From: Cephalotus follicularis
Lineage: Eukaryota > Streptophyta > Magnoliopsida > Oxalidales > Cephalotaceae
DNA length: 64,000 nt
NCBI GenBank assembly: GCA_001972305.1
Contig: BDDD01003327.1
Span: 1 to 64,000, forward strand
Direction of reading: 5' to 3'
Below, piece after piece: positions 22,400-33,245 of this stretch. Position 1 is the first letter of the stretch; each line of letters opens with the position of its first letter. The notes beneath the pieces were generated by a model, which was given only the letters and a program-made list of their open reading frames with translations, was not told the origin of the DNA and did not search any database. The position numbers and the translations under genes are program-made.

Positions 22400-22800
22400 T
22401 TGCTTGGATACAGGGAATGGATTCTGTTGAGAAATCCATCAGCAGAACCTGTAGAATTGCGAGGGAATAGCGAGGGCTATGCCCTCGCCATACTGTAGCT
22501 CACCCTCGCTGTGCCCTCACCATCCCTTCGTAATCCTGCAGCAAATCTACATGGCGATGGTTAAGATGGTAGATGCATGAACTAGCAGATGACGACGAGG
22601 GGCGTTTGCCTTATCCATACCCTCGCCGTGGTGAGGGTAATCTACAGCGAGGGGAGGTGACTCTCGCTGTGCCCTCGCCGCACCCTATCCAAGTTGATGG
22701 CCAGGAAGTATTCGATGAGGGTTTCTTCCCCTCGCCATACCCTCGCCGTTGACTCAACGATGAGGGTATGGAGAGGGGAAGTGCCCTTGCCGTTGTCCAG
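22400..22800. repeat. CACTA subterminal repeats
   Basis: Repeated GC-rich words (gccctcgcc, cgccgt, gcgaggg) in both orientations at short spacing directly inside the terminal repeat. In CACTA elements such repeats are transposase binding sites. Confidence 0.7.
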
Positions 22801-22813
22801 TTTTTTTGTAGTA

Positions 22814-23728
22814 TTTCGCAGTTCTTGGTCTCACTTGGATCTTGTTGTTATTGTGGAGCTCTTCTCTTGGGCATTGAGTTTTATTTCCATGGATTTATAA
22901 TTTTATTTACCTTGTGTTTATATCTTATGAACTTGTTGATATTATTGTTTATTTATTTCCATCGTTGAGATTTCTTCTATGGAGCCCTTTGTTGAGATTT
23001 GACTTTCTTTTGGTGAATTTACATTATCTTATTTTGTTGCATATACACTTGATTATATCATGCTCATTTTATTCAGCACATCCAATTCCTTGATGGATGT
23101 GTCTGAAGATGTTTTGTTTCTACTCACTTAGTCATTTGGACTAACCCCCTCCTTTTTCTTTCCCTCCCAGATAAGGCAAGATGGTAATCAATTGCTGAGT
23201 ATATTTCAGTAGATGATGGACCATGAGGGCAGGGCATGCTACCAGGATTTCAACACATGCATAATATCACGACATCAGCATTTAAATTATGCATTTACTT
23301 ATGTTTTTATATAAATATTTTCTATTATGGTTTTGATTTGAAAGGGCAAAACCCTATATATTTATCATGCTTGATGATATGGTTGAGGCAGAGCCCAATC
23401 CATGCATGCTTATTAGTTTAAATTTGTGGATTGATGAGGGCTAAGCCCATTTATAAATTGCTGATTCCTCCTTTGGGAGTGTGGTTAGAAACTGTGTTTT
23501 TCTTTACAGGGGGCATAGTCCGATAAACGGATACTACATGCCCGATTTTCGTAAAATTTAAGAGTTAGAAAAAATTTCAAGGTTTTGGAAAAGTCCAAAC
23601 TTTATGATTTCAAATTGATTATGAGGTTTTGGAAAGTTTTGAAATGAGTTTTAAGAAATCACGTGGAGGTTTCCGAAAGGAGGCTTACCAAGTGATGGTC
23701 ACATCTGCCTCGGTAAGGACGGGTGTGA
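22814..23728 (+). repeat. Gyp8 LTR, 3-prime part
   Basis: Ends in GGACGGGTGTGACA, an LTR-type terminus. It contains the CTTAGTC...GGACTAACCCCC block at 23127-23170 followed by a pyrimidine tract and CAG, also found in other LTRs of the window. The start is cut by the CACTA element. Its open frames are not conserved. Confidence 0.6.
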
Positions 23729-24099
23729 CATATCATCACAGAAATGCTTCATTGCAACAAATAATTTAATTAAACATATTGTTTGCATTAAAAAAAATTT
23801 ACGAACTAAAAATTGATATTCATATGATTCCAAGAGTTTTTAAATAACATAATGCAACAATTTTCATGATATGCAACAAAATGATATGCATGAGAAATCA
23901 ATGCTCGATGTCGTCTTATCCTCCTTCTTCTTCTTCCTCTTCTTCAGACGCCAAGATATCAGCAACTTGAATTACACCTTTGGCAACTAATTTCTTTTAG
24001 AGTCTCCTATGGCGCCTTCGCTGATCTTCAAAAAGGTCTAGGAACTCATCTCTTGTGTTGTCCAATTTGATGTGTAGCTTATTCATTTCAGCCATAAAC
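23729..24099. other. Unassigned AT-rich interval
   Basis: No repeat terminus or coding similarity beyond a possible C-terminal tail of the neighbouring minus-strand ORF. Confidence 0.4.
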
Positions 24100-25048
24100 G
24101 TCTACAAAGAGAGTGAGGAATTGCTGCTGCTTGATTATCCTTATTGCATTTGAGATGTGGGGGCTTGCCTAGGACGTTGAGCTTCTCTTTGTTCCTCAGA
24201 TCCCTCACCCTTTACTCTTCTTCTTCTCCTTCCTCCCTCCTTGGGTATCCATTCAAAGCCATTATTAACATTATACACGCTTTTCCAACCAATTCCTTTT
24301 AGGGATAAGGCATTGTAGATGTCTCTAACATCTATCCTAGAGGGTACCTCATTCACAACAACTATCCCAAAATGGGAGAAAATCTTAGTGATTACCATTC
24401 CATATGGTAATGCACCATCCACTTTAGAATTTGCTCTCAACATGTTTTTCATTATCAAATGTGGGAGGTTAACAATATGCCACATAATATAAAGATCTAG
24501 ATAGCTTATGTTCTCATGGCCACCAGAGGTCGGTAGGATATGGGTGGCAGTTATGTGATGGAGCAGCTTATGCTCAGCACTTAAAAGGTTTGTTAGCTTA
24601 GCAATACCAAAATGTTTTCATTACGGTAAAATACCCTAAGGCAGTCCTCTAACACTAGGTCAGGGTCTTCAGGCCACTTTTTTGTTTAAAAAAAATTAGA
24701 CCCAACAGTAGGAAGTCCCACAATATTTCCTAAAATCTGATCATCAAATTTAATTACCACTTTATTCACTTTGGTTTTCAATTCTATAGTATCGCTACAA
24801 CTATCTCCAACATTTGTCAAATTAGTATAAAATTCTTTTAATATCTCTACATAGTAAGGAGCTTTAATCTGGAAGTAATCTTTCCATCATAGAGCTTCAA
24901 ACCATTGCTCAAATTTAAACTTATCATTAATAGTAAAAGAGAAATCAAAAACCCTACCACAAAGAACTTTTCTGGTGGCGTAGCTGTTCCTATATCTTGA
25001 ACCGCTTGGTGCTCTACTTCCTTGTGTTGCATGCTTAGTCTTAGGCAT
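24100..25048 (-). pseudogene. Athila-type ORF (putative plant transposon protein domain)
   Basis: ATG at 25048 starts MPKTKHATQGSRAPSGSRYR. The frame then carries FDFSFTINDKFKFEQWFEAL, YYVEILKEFYTNLTNVGDS and IKFDDQILGNIVGLPTVGSN. This pattern of a hydrophobic FYTN box then a LGLP-like box is the plant transposon protein domain found beside Athila and related gypsy elements. A shift and stops near 24600-24690 break it. A second part reads MLRANSKVDGALPYGMVITK and a basic-acidic tail. Role unknown in the family. A TATA box and motif cluster lie upstream (25221-25460). Confidence 0.6.
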
Positions 25049-25220
25049 GATTTATGAATGCAGTATGTAGTTTTCAGTTAGAAAAAGTGATTTTTGATGA
25101 AAATCGAACAAAAATAGCTCAAGATTTTTGAGATTGGAGGTCAAATTTCAAAGAAAATTGAAAGAGGGAAACTAGGGATTTGACGCAAAAACAAGTGAGT
25201 GCCGATGAGATCGCGTAAAA

Positions 25221-25460
25221 CTATATATAGTCGATCCGTAGGCGTCAACGTCTATTTTCTGCGTTGACGCGCATCGTGTACCATTTTGTATAGAAGATAA
25301 TGGTGTTAACGCCATCATTGACGCGAATTTATTTTTTTAACGCTAATTGATAGCATTGACGCTCAAGGTTTTAAGCAATCTCTATTTTCGTTAATGCTTT
25401 GTCTTAGCGTTGATGCCGAAACACTAAAGTGGATTATTTTCGTTAACGCGAATATTTAGA
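25221..25460 (-). promoter_or_regulatory. TATA box with upstream GTTGACGC cluster
   Basis: ctatatatag at ~25220-25230 lies about 175 bp upstream of the minus-strand ATG at 25048. On the far side, 25235-25460 hold at least eight copies of cores such as gcgtcaacgt, gcgttgacgc and cgttaacgcg. The layout suggests a promoter with an upstream repeated site array. This is inference; no transcript evidence is available. Confidence 0.45.
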
Positions 25461-25750
25461 GCTGACACGGAAACTTGATTTTCAAGTATCTTTTGGAAAA
25501 AATGAAAAACATTTTCTTCAAGAATCAATCACTATGAATGAAATACTTGTCTATATGCTAAAATATTGTGCATGAATAATCAATCAATAATCCAATAACA
25601 ATATTCATTCAACAAGCAACATACTAATGAATTTTCAGATAATTATCAAGTTCAAAAAGCAAACAATTCATGTAAATAAATTCTTACAATATAGGTGCTT
25701 GGAGCTTAAGATTTTCAGATTTTCTTCAAGCACATCTACAAAACAAAAGT

Positions 25751-26070
25751 TTAACTTTTTGGTACCCAAATGGTTTTGGGTCCTTTTATGTTAGTAGGAA
25801 AAGTTCCTTTCGGAACCCAAATCTTTTTAACTTTTGTATTATGCCAACAAGTAGAAGATATATGTCCAATTTTTCCACAATAATTACAATTTACTATTTT
25901 ATGATTTTTCTTTCTATCTATCAATCTTTCAAAATGTTTTAATTTTGTTCATCTCATCAAAGCCTAAACCCGCTCTATCAAAGACACACCATTGAAAACC
26001 TAGTCGTCTATCTAATTTTTCACTACTATTAGAAAATTTTTAAAATGTTTTCTTCAAGCCATCAATTTCG
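25751..26070 (-). pseudogene. Cop1 gag, C-terminal end
   Basis: The minus strand, with several frameshifts, reads EKLDRRLGFQ, HFERLIDRKKNHKIVNC, then CNYCGKIGHISSTC, a CX2CX4HX4C zinc knuckle, and VKKIWVPKGTFPTNIKGPKT ending IWVPKS and TAA at 25751. The repeated WVPK motif after a second zinc knuckle is typical of a large group of plant copia gag proteins. The rest of gag lies beyond the Gyp1 insertion at 41660-42835. Pol is absent; sequence changes character at ~25690. Confidence 0.8.
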
Positions 26071-26075
26071 AATCT

Positions 26076-28356
26076 TGTGATGACCCGAATTCCCATTTGT
26101 ACTGTTCATGCATACATTGTACCATATTGTACTGTATCGAATTGTATTGAATTGAGGTATTCTTATACCTATTGTTATTGTATTGGTTAAATGCATGTAT
26201 AGTCAGGATTTTTGGGCTAAGTTTCAGAGAGTTGGCAGAATCGACTATATAAGCCAATTCCTTAGCCATTCCTCTCATTTCACTCATTCTTCTCCCTCTC
26301 ACTATCCTTCTCTCTCTCTCTCTCTCTCTCTCCCAGCCGGCAACCTCCTCCTCCATAGCAGCTCCTAATTGCATCTCCTTCAACAAGGATACCGATTGCA
26401 AGTGTGGGTTTCCGATTGAGTGATAGAGCAAATGATTCTTGGGTGATTTCAGCTGATTAACCGATCAATAGCTCAACTTTTGAAGCTTTGTTAAAGATAG
26501 GACTTCCCTACTTGAATTGCCTATTGCTTAAATGCATGATTGATTGAGTGATTGAATGATTTAATTGAAATGAATTGTGAAACTAGGGTTTTCATTGATT
26601 TTCCTTGCTCTAATTGATCTAGGGAGATTCAAACTGAACTTTGAAGGTTGTAACAAGTTTTACTAACCTTAAATGACTGATTTTAAACCTTGGTTTTCAA
26701 AGAATGGCTTTAAATTGTATTTTTGGCTTGAAAATTGATGATTTTCTGTACAAAATCAGCCATTCCCAGCAAAGACATCGATCCTCTTGCCCATGGACAT
26801 CGATGTCTTTCGCTTTGGGATGCAACCTCCTTGATTCCGCAGCAAAGACATCGATGTCTTTGAAAGACATCGACGTCTTTGCCTTGAGATGTCTTTTCCC
26901 AGAAAAGGCATCGACGCGGGACATCGATGCGCATTCCTAGGCCATTTTTATTGAAACGCATCGACGTCCTTGTCTAAGGACATCGGCGTCTTCGGCTGAC
27001 TCAGAAAGACATCGATGTCTTTCAAAGACATTGACGTCCTTCTATCATTTTCAAAGGCATGCCCTGATACGCATCGATGTCTTTTGTCAAGGACATCGAC
27101 GCCTTTCGGGCTGAGTGGAGTTTTTAACTGTTTAAAGTTGGTTTTCAACTTCTTTTCACATTGCCACTTGATTGAAGCCTCACTTGAGGTGTTCAAGTGT
27201 TTGAAAACGGTTTTAATGATTGTACTGACCGATTGATTGCTTGAGTCATGAGTGATGTAAGTCTAAGTCGGTAAGTTGGACGCACATTTCCAACCCTCCA
27301 TTAGATACCATTACTCATTGACTTTCCTTATTGACATTGTAATGATATTGTACAGACATGATTGATTGTATTGTATGGAACCTATAGAGCGACCTTAATA
27401 TTCGTGTCGGCATGTTAGGTTGTTGACTCTGTCCACCTATTTCGTCGATTGTTTCATTTACTGCATTGTATTGATCAGGTGATGAGCGGTACCGATTGAT
27501 TAACGGTTGATTCTCCCAGAGGGTCGTAGCTCCCTAATGGTACAGTATCTCCCCTATGGATGTAGCTCATCTATATTGAATTGACCCAGCCATGGGCTGG
27601 AAGATCTATAAGTCCCATACCTGATCAATATGAGAATCATAGATAGATCTCCCACCTTTTTTGAAGGACTACCTTTCGTGGGATTGATCACTGCTAACTG
27701 ATTGACATTGTATTGAACCGGGGTCGCATGCTCTATAGGATATTGATTGATTGATTGGGTGTTTTATACACCACCATTGAGTGTCTGCCATTGATTGAGT
27801 GTTATAGATCCTATCCGTATGCTCTGTTATGGGCCATTGTCATACGAGTAGTCTGATCGCCAACTGTACATATGCATTTGCCATGTCATGCATTGATATT
27901 GTACACAGCACATTGTTATTGCATAGATTATCACCGATATTGCATATTGTACATGCATACATGGTGCATGAGGTTTCTACTTAGCCAGTGTGGCTAACCC
28001 TATCCTTCGGGGTGGGGCTGTGTTGTACCTTTGTGTGCGGCATAGGTAGGGCAGCAGGTGACAGCGGACCGATGGATTGAATATTCGATAGACTGAGGGG
28101 TTCGTCTGGATCTGACAGAGTTCTTAGTAGTGTTGTATTGAAGAGTTGATAAGTGTATTGTAAAAGATTGGTATTGTAAAGGATTGTATTGTATTGTATT
28201 GTAAAGATGGATAGTTGTATTGTATCTTCCGCGTAATGATATGTATTGCAAAGTTTTAAGTTTTTCTGCATTTTTATATTGCTAATCCCGACCATTATAT
28301 TGTTATTGGATTGAGAGTAATGCCACGTGTCCGCCCAGCGAGCGCGGGGTGTTACA
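26076..28356 (+). repeat. Gyp1 5-prime LTR
   Basis: 2281 bp, TGTGATGACCCG...GGGGTGTTACA. Contains a TATA box (ctatataag, 26245-26253), a (TC)n tract at 26310-26332, the palindromic motif cluster at 26775-27110 (CAAAGACATCGATGTCTTTG at 26843-26862), the CTTAGCC...CTAACCC block at 27980-28000 and ATTGT-rich sequence at 28130-28210. Confidence 0.95.
26310..26332. repeat. (TC)n tract in Gyp1 leader
   Basis: About 11 tc units, 60 bp downstream of the TATA box; a shorter tract is at 39634-39650 in the 3-prime LTR. Confidence 0.9.
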
Positions 28357-28359
28357 AAA

Positions 28360-28371
28360 TGGTATCAGAGA
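28360..28371 (+). other. Gyp1 primer binding site
   Basis: TGGTATCAGAGA three bases after the LTR end; complement of the initiator-Met tRNA 3-prime end. Confidence 0.92.
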
Positions 28372-28463
28372 CATTGGTTGGCCTACTAGCTAAGTAAATT
28401 AATGCGTTGATTGAGATTGACTGAATGGATTTGCATAGAAATTGATATTGAAATTGAAAGTGA

Positions 28464-29333
28464 TTGTATCTAATCATCCTGTTGTTGAGCCACTTCTTAA
28501 AGTTGCAGCCTCCAGCATTTGTAGGACTCCCTGATCCTACTCTTGCTGAGTATTGGATAACTCAATTGGAGAAGATCTTTGAGGTGATGGGATGTGATGG
28601 TGAACATAAATTGGTATTGGCAGTGTATATGCTCCAAGGAGAAGCTGAGCACTGGTGGGCTATGGTTAACACAGATTCGACAAGGAATGGTATAGTCCGC
28701 TCTTAGGATGCCTTCAAAAGAGAATTCAATGCAAGGTACTACCCTCAGGTAGAGACAGACATAAGAGAGATTGAATTTAATAACTTGGTACAAGGAAGCA
28801 TGACAGTTGCTGAGAATGAGGCGAGATTCATGCAGTTAGCCCGATCTGCCCCATACTTAGTGGAAGTCCAAGAGCGTAGAGCAAAGAAGTTCCTTAGGGG
28901 ACTGAGACTGGATTTGAGGAGGCAACTGACTCCCTTGGGTTTGACCTCCATATCGGATATTTCTTCCAGAGCTATGCAACTTGATGATATTACGGCTAAG
29001 GGTAAACTGATGAGAGATATTGCCCGTACCAGGCCTACTCCTTCTTCTTGGCAGAGAGGTAGTGACAGTGGTAGTGCTAAATCGCAGAAGACTGATAGTA
29101 GCCCCTCACCTGGTTCTCAGGATAGTAATCAGGATATCGGGAACCTGTCCCGTTCTCAGAGGAGAAACAGATCGAGGAACACACATCGAGGAGACCGATC
29201 TTCAGAACCTAGTCAGGGTACAACCTCCAGACTCTCTGGGAGTGGTAATCAGAGTGCTACGGTTCCTTATGTACATTATTAGAAGACCAACCATAATTCT
29301 GAGAATTGTAGATGGTTCTTGGGCCATTGCTTG
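28464..29333 (+). pseudogene. Gyp1 gag, up to the zinc knuckle
   Basis: The frame reads LQPPAFVGLPDPTLAEYWIT and LEKIFEVMGCDGEHKLVLAV, then LQGEAEHWWAM, the W-rich core of the Ty3 gag domain. DAFKREFNARYYPQ and KKFLRGLRLDLRRQL follow, then a Ser/Arg-rich hinge. TAG stops at 28704 and 29280 replace what are probably Trp and Gln codons. The N-terminal ~100 residues usual before PPAFxG are not recognisable. The zinc knuckle begins at the last codons before 29333 and is completed after the nested Gyp2 at 33246. Confidence 0.9.
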
Positions 29334-31079
29334 TGTAATATCCCATTCCTATGCTTACATGTTCTATGTTGGATTTATACCTTTTGATATATGCTATGGT
29401 TTGTGAATGCTTTGATTTTTGGTTTGAATTTCTTTTATTTTGTTTTCTGGGTTTTCTACACTAATTTCGACGTTTTTCTGGAGGTATTTTCTAAACGAAA
29501 GTTGTAGATTATACTAGGTAGTTTCTGTATCATCTTTTATTTTGTAGTAAAAACGATTATAACTCGAATTCGAGCATGATTTTGGAAGCCTGTTGAAACT
29601 AAAATTCTGCTGTTATTTTTATATGATTATTGATGGGTTTTATGCATAACTTGTAATGTTGGTGCTTAAAAATAAAGAAATCATGCAATTGATGTATGTA
29701 GTTATATATATACATGTCACTGATATTAGGATTTATACAGAAAAATTCGGATTATGGTGCATGACTTACAAACTGTTCTAAATCAGAAATTTTAATTCAA
29801 GATTTTCATACCTTTGTTTTACTTTTGATCATGCACTAAGATAACATATATAGGTATTTTTGAATTGGTATCATAGAACTTGCATATCATTGTTTGTGCT
29901 CATTGATTTTTAAAAATGGATTTACTCATGTTTTGCAAGCAATTTTCTGCAATTGGTATTCTGGGTCTGGCGCAAACCGTCGACGCTTTCGTTCTGAGCG
30001 TCGCCGCTTTGTATTATTTTGTGCATTGGTCTGTCGACTCTTGGCTCGACGGTTTGTCCTTTTGTACAACTAAACCGTCGACGCCTAAGAACAAACTGTC
30101 GACGCTTTATGGTAGTTTTAGTGTTTTTTTTCTTTTTATGTTATGTGATGTTTTGACTCATATTATTAGGTGTTGATATCATCATTGGTGGAATTTAGGA
30201 TACTTATAGAGTGCTTTTGTTCGATATTCTAATTGTTTAGATTTTCGACCTGCTAAGGTACGGATTTCCTGTTCTTTGGCTATCTCATTTTATTGGAACT
30301 GTCCCGTTTCATTTTTATGATTAAAATACAGATTCTTGTTTTGGGTTATTATTCAGTTTTGTGAATATGCTTCCTTTTGGTTTATGAATTCCGTATATTT
30401 GGATTTTGAAAACAAGTCACTTTATATTTTATGAAGAAAATATTCTGACTTTATGAAATCAGTTATGATGTGTTTACGAAATGTTATGCAATCATCTCTT
30501 TATTGTAAAATTAAATGAGTTGATTTTTCTGATTATGAAAGTATGTGAAACTATATCGTTTGAGAACGATTATGATAATGTTTTGGGAAACTGTTCTATG
30601 TGTTTTAAATGATTTGATGAAATCATAGTTTTTGGAAATGGTGAAATACCGAGCTTTTATAACCACCTATGGGAGTACCATAGGCATGCTGTGAGCCTGG
30701 CACGGGGGCATGACACTTTTCGTAACGGTGTGATTCGTTTACGGCGTCTCTCAGGGATATCCGTAGATCGGATTTGGGATAGAGGCGTATGGATCGATCC
30801 TAGTTATATGTTATTGGGATATGTTTTGGGATATGAGAATTGTATGTGTAGTGCCATATACTGCAATTCTTTTGGCAATGTGGGTGTCGCGAACCCCTTG
30901 TTTGATTTATGACCTTTGGATTATGCATAAGTTTCAGTTTTGATCATATTTTTTTTTTCTGTTTTGGTTATGCTTTAAACCATCACGTTTTTAATAAAGA
31001 TGAACCTTTTAATATGATATGATCTGTTTAGTTTCAGTATTATGCACTGTGGCGACTCCCACAAATCGGAGGTGTTACA
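29334..31079 (+). repeat. Nested Gyp2 5-prime LTR
   Basis: 1746 bp, TGTAATATCCC...GGAGGTGTTACA. Carries a motif cluster ccgtcgacgc at 29975-30110. Relative to the 3-prime copy it lacks about 430 bp (equivalent of 32638-33066), joined at 30898-30903. Confidence 0.92.
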
Positions 31080-31084
31080 GTTTA

Positions 31085-31096
31085 TGGTATCAGAGA
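31085..31096 (+). other. Nested Gyp2 primer binding site
   Basis: TGGTATCAGAGA five bases after the LTR end, initiator-Met tRNA type. Confidence 0.92.
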
Positions 31097-31257
31097 ATAG
31101 GTTTTGTTTCCTTAGAGGACCTAACTAGGTTTGACCTGTGAGATTGGGTAGACTTGGGTTAGGAATGTCCTGTTATGTTTCGGTCTATCTGATATGTTTT
31201 CTGTTTTGGTTTTGTGTTTTAATTTGATATCACGTGTTTCGCTTTCTTTCGTAGATG

Positions 31258-32569
31258 GTACGCATAAGAAACACTCCTCAGAGAACTGCACCAGTTGGGG
31301 CTCGAAATGAAGCCAGAAATGAGCCTTCTGTGGAAGAGTTGGTTCATCAGGCTGTTGCTCAGGAGGTGAATCGTGTTATGCAACAACAGAATCGGGAACA
31401 TGTTGTTGAGGAGAATGCTCCGGCAGAGGTTCAAGCGGGTGTGGAAGCTGGGGATAGGCATGGTACACCTACTCATGTTTGGCTTGAGCGGTTTCAGAAA
31501 TAGAGGCCGCAGTCTTTCAGTTCGGCTGTGACACCAGTGGAAGTTGAACACTGGATAGCACATATGGAGAAGATCTTTAATGTTCTGAGGTGTGATGATC
31601 AACAGAAGGTAAGGTTGGCGGCTTACAAACTAGAAGGGGATGCTCAGAAATGGTGGAACACTCTGAATTCGGTTAAGGGTGATGGTTATGCTGATGCTCT
31701 GTCATGGTTTGAGTTCCGGGATGTCTTCTATCAGCAGTATTTCCCCACTGCTGATAAAGAGGCCTATGCTAGAGAGTTCGTAAACACCAGGCAGAAAGAT
31801 GGAGAGACAGTTTCGGAGTTGTTGGCCCGTTTCACTAGATTGGCTGGGTTTGCTGGATCCGCGGCGGGGTCAGCATTAGAACAAGCTGAAAAGTTTAAGT
31901 GGAAGCTGCATTACCAGCTTAGGGGAAAGCTGATCAACTCTAGGTTTGCGGATGTAACTGAGGTTGCTAATACCGCGAAAAACATTGAATTAGAGAGATT
32001 GGATTTCCAGGCAGCTCGTCTGGAAGGAGATAAGAAGCGGAATAGGAATGAACAAGGTTCTGGACAGCAGAACAAGGGTCAAAGCAGTTCATGGAATAGG
32101 GGCAGAGGAGGTAAACAACATAAGAAAGATCACAAGCAGAACAAAGATGGTAATCAACAGCGTCAGTAGGGAAATGATCCGAAGAATGCACAGGGAGCTG
32201 ATGGGGGTAACCCCGATGTGCAGATCGCTAGATGTGATGCTTGTGGTAGGTATCATCCTGTCGGTACCTGTTATAAAGTCAGTAGGACTTGTTTTGTATG
32301 TGGGCAGATGGGGCACTTCGCTAAGGATTGTCAGGATCCTCCTGCTAAGGAAAGGAAGGGTAATGGTGAGAATGCTGGGCAGCTCAACGTGGCAGGCCGA
32401 GTCTTTGCAATTACGACTCATCAGGATGCTAATGCTCCAGGTACGGTTTCCGGTTTTATTTCTGTTGGTAACCGTAGAGCTTATGTGTTATATGATACTG
32501 GATCGACACACTCGGTTGTGGCGAGATCTTTTGTTCGGCATCTTGGTATGCCTTCGCGGTTGTTTGATC
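31258..32569 (+). pseudogene. Nested Gyp2 gag and protease start
   Basis: ATG at 31258. The gag core includes TPVEVEHWIAHMEKIFNVLR, LAAYKLEGDAQKWWNTLNSV and WFEFRDVFYQQYFP. Then comes a basic hinge, CDACGRYHPVGTCYK and the zinc knuckle CFVCGQMGHFAKDC at ~32290-32330. Protease starts with VAGRVFAITTHQ and has the active-site box YDTGSTHSVV (Asp present) at ~32490-32520. TAG stops at 31501 and 32167 stand where CAG (Gln) is expected. The frame then enters LTR sequence at 32570, so no functional polyprotein can be made. Confidence 0.9.
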
Positions 32570-33245
32570 ATGAGAATTGTATTTGTAGTGCCATATACTG
32601 CAATTCTTTTGGCAATGTGGGTGTCGCGAACCCCTTGCTACTATGTGTTATGGGTTTTGGTGCTCAGTTATGGAACCTATGTTTTGGGAAAGATATGCTT
32701 TATGTTTTGAAAGTTATTGACCCGTTGTTTTGAAAAGGTACACTTTATGGTATCAAGTTATGAACTTGTTTTATCCGTTTTCCCGTGGGCACTTACAAAG
32801 TATGTTTAAATTATTTTACTGCTTAATATTTCTGCTTTAAAGTACTTTTGAAATCTTCTTGCTTTAAAATATCGTTTGCTGTTTTATATTCTATATCTGT
32901 ACTGAGGTTTGCTCAGCCGCGTTTTTGTTTCCATGCGGCAGGTTATCAGGAGCAAAGGGGCAATGTGTGATGAGAGTGACTCCCATATGTTTGAGGATCA
33001 TCTAGGAGCTGATTCCTCTGTGATTATGTGGTCGTAGTGGGACCCATTTATTGAACAATATGTTAAATTGATTTATGACCTTTGGATTATGCATAAGTTT
33101 CAGTTTTGATCAAATTTTGTTTTTCTGTTTTGGTTATGCTTTAAACCATCACGTTTTTAATAAAGATGAACCTTTTAATATGATATGATCTGTTTAGTTT
33201 AGGTATTATGCAATGTGGCGACTCCCACAGATCGGGGGTGTTACA
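32570..33245 (+). repeat. Nested Gyp2 3-prime LTR, truncated
   Basis: 676 bp matching 30833-31079 of the 5-prime copy, plus about 430 bp absent there. The start coincides with the shared word atgagaattgta at the deletion junction. Confidence 0.9.

Larger units (their letters stand above)
21375..22813 (+). mobile_element. CACTA (En/Spm) element, 3-prime end
   Basis: The right end reads ccgttgtccagtttttttgtagta. Its reverse complement, TACTACAAAAAAACTGGACA, matches the CACTACAA...-type terminal inverted repeat of CACTA elements apart from the first base. The last ~400 bp (22400-22800) are full of GC-rich direct and inverted subterminal units such as ccctcgccataccctcgccg. The left part encodes a spliced ORF. 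The left terminus is missing, probably lost at the Gyp2 junction. Confidence 0.7.
29334..33245 (+). mobile_element. Nested Gyp2 derivative, gag-protease only
   Basis: Flanked by GCTTG at 29329-29333 and 33246-33250. It has a 5-prime LTR (29334-31079), primer site, gag and the beginning of protease. The protease frame then runs straight into the middle of a truncated 3-prime LTR (32570-33245). Everything from late protease through integrase is lost. Same family as the minus-strand Gyp2 LTR at 2541-20578. Confidence 0.93.

Noticed and set aside
32048-32710. 220-codon plus-strand frame in nested Gyp2
   Set aside because: It is an out-of-frame shadow of gag-protease and runs into LTR sequence.
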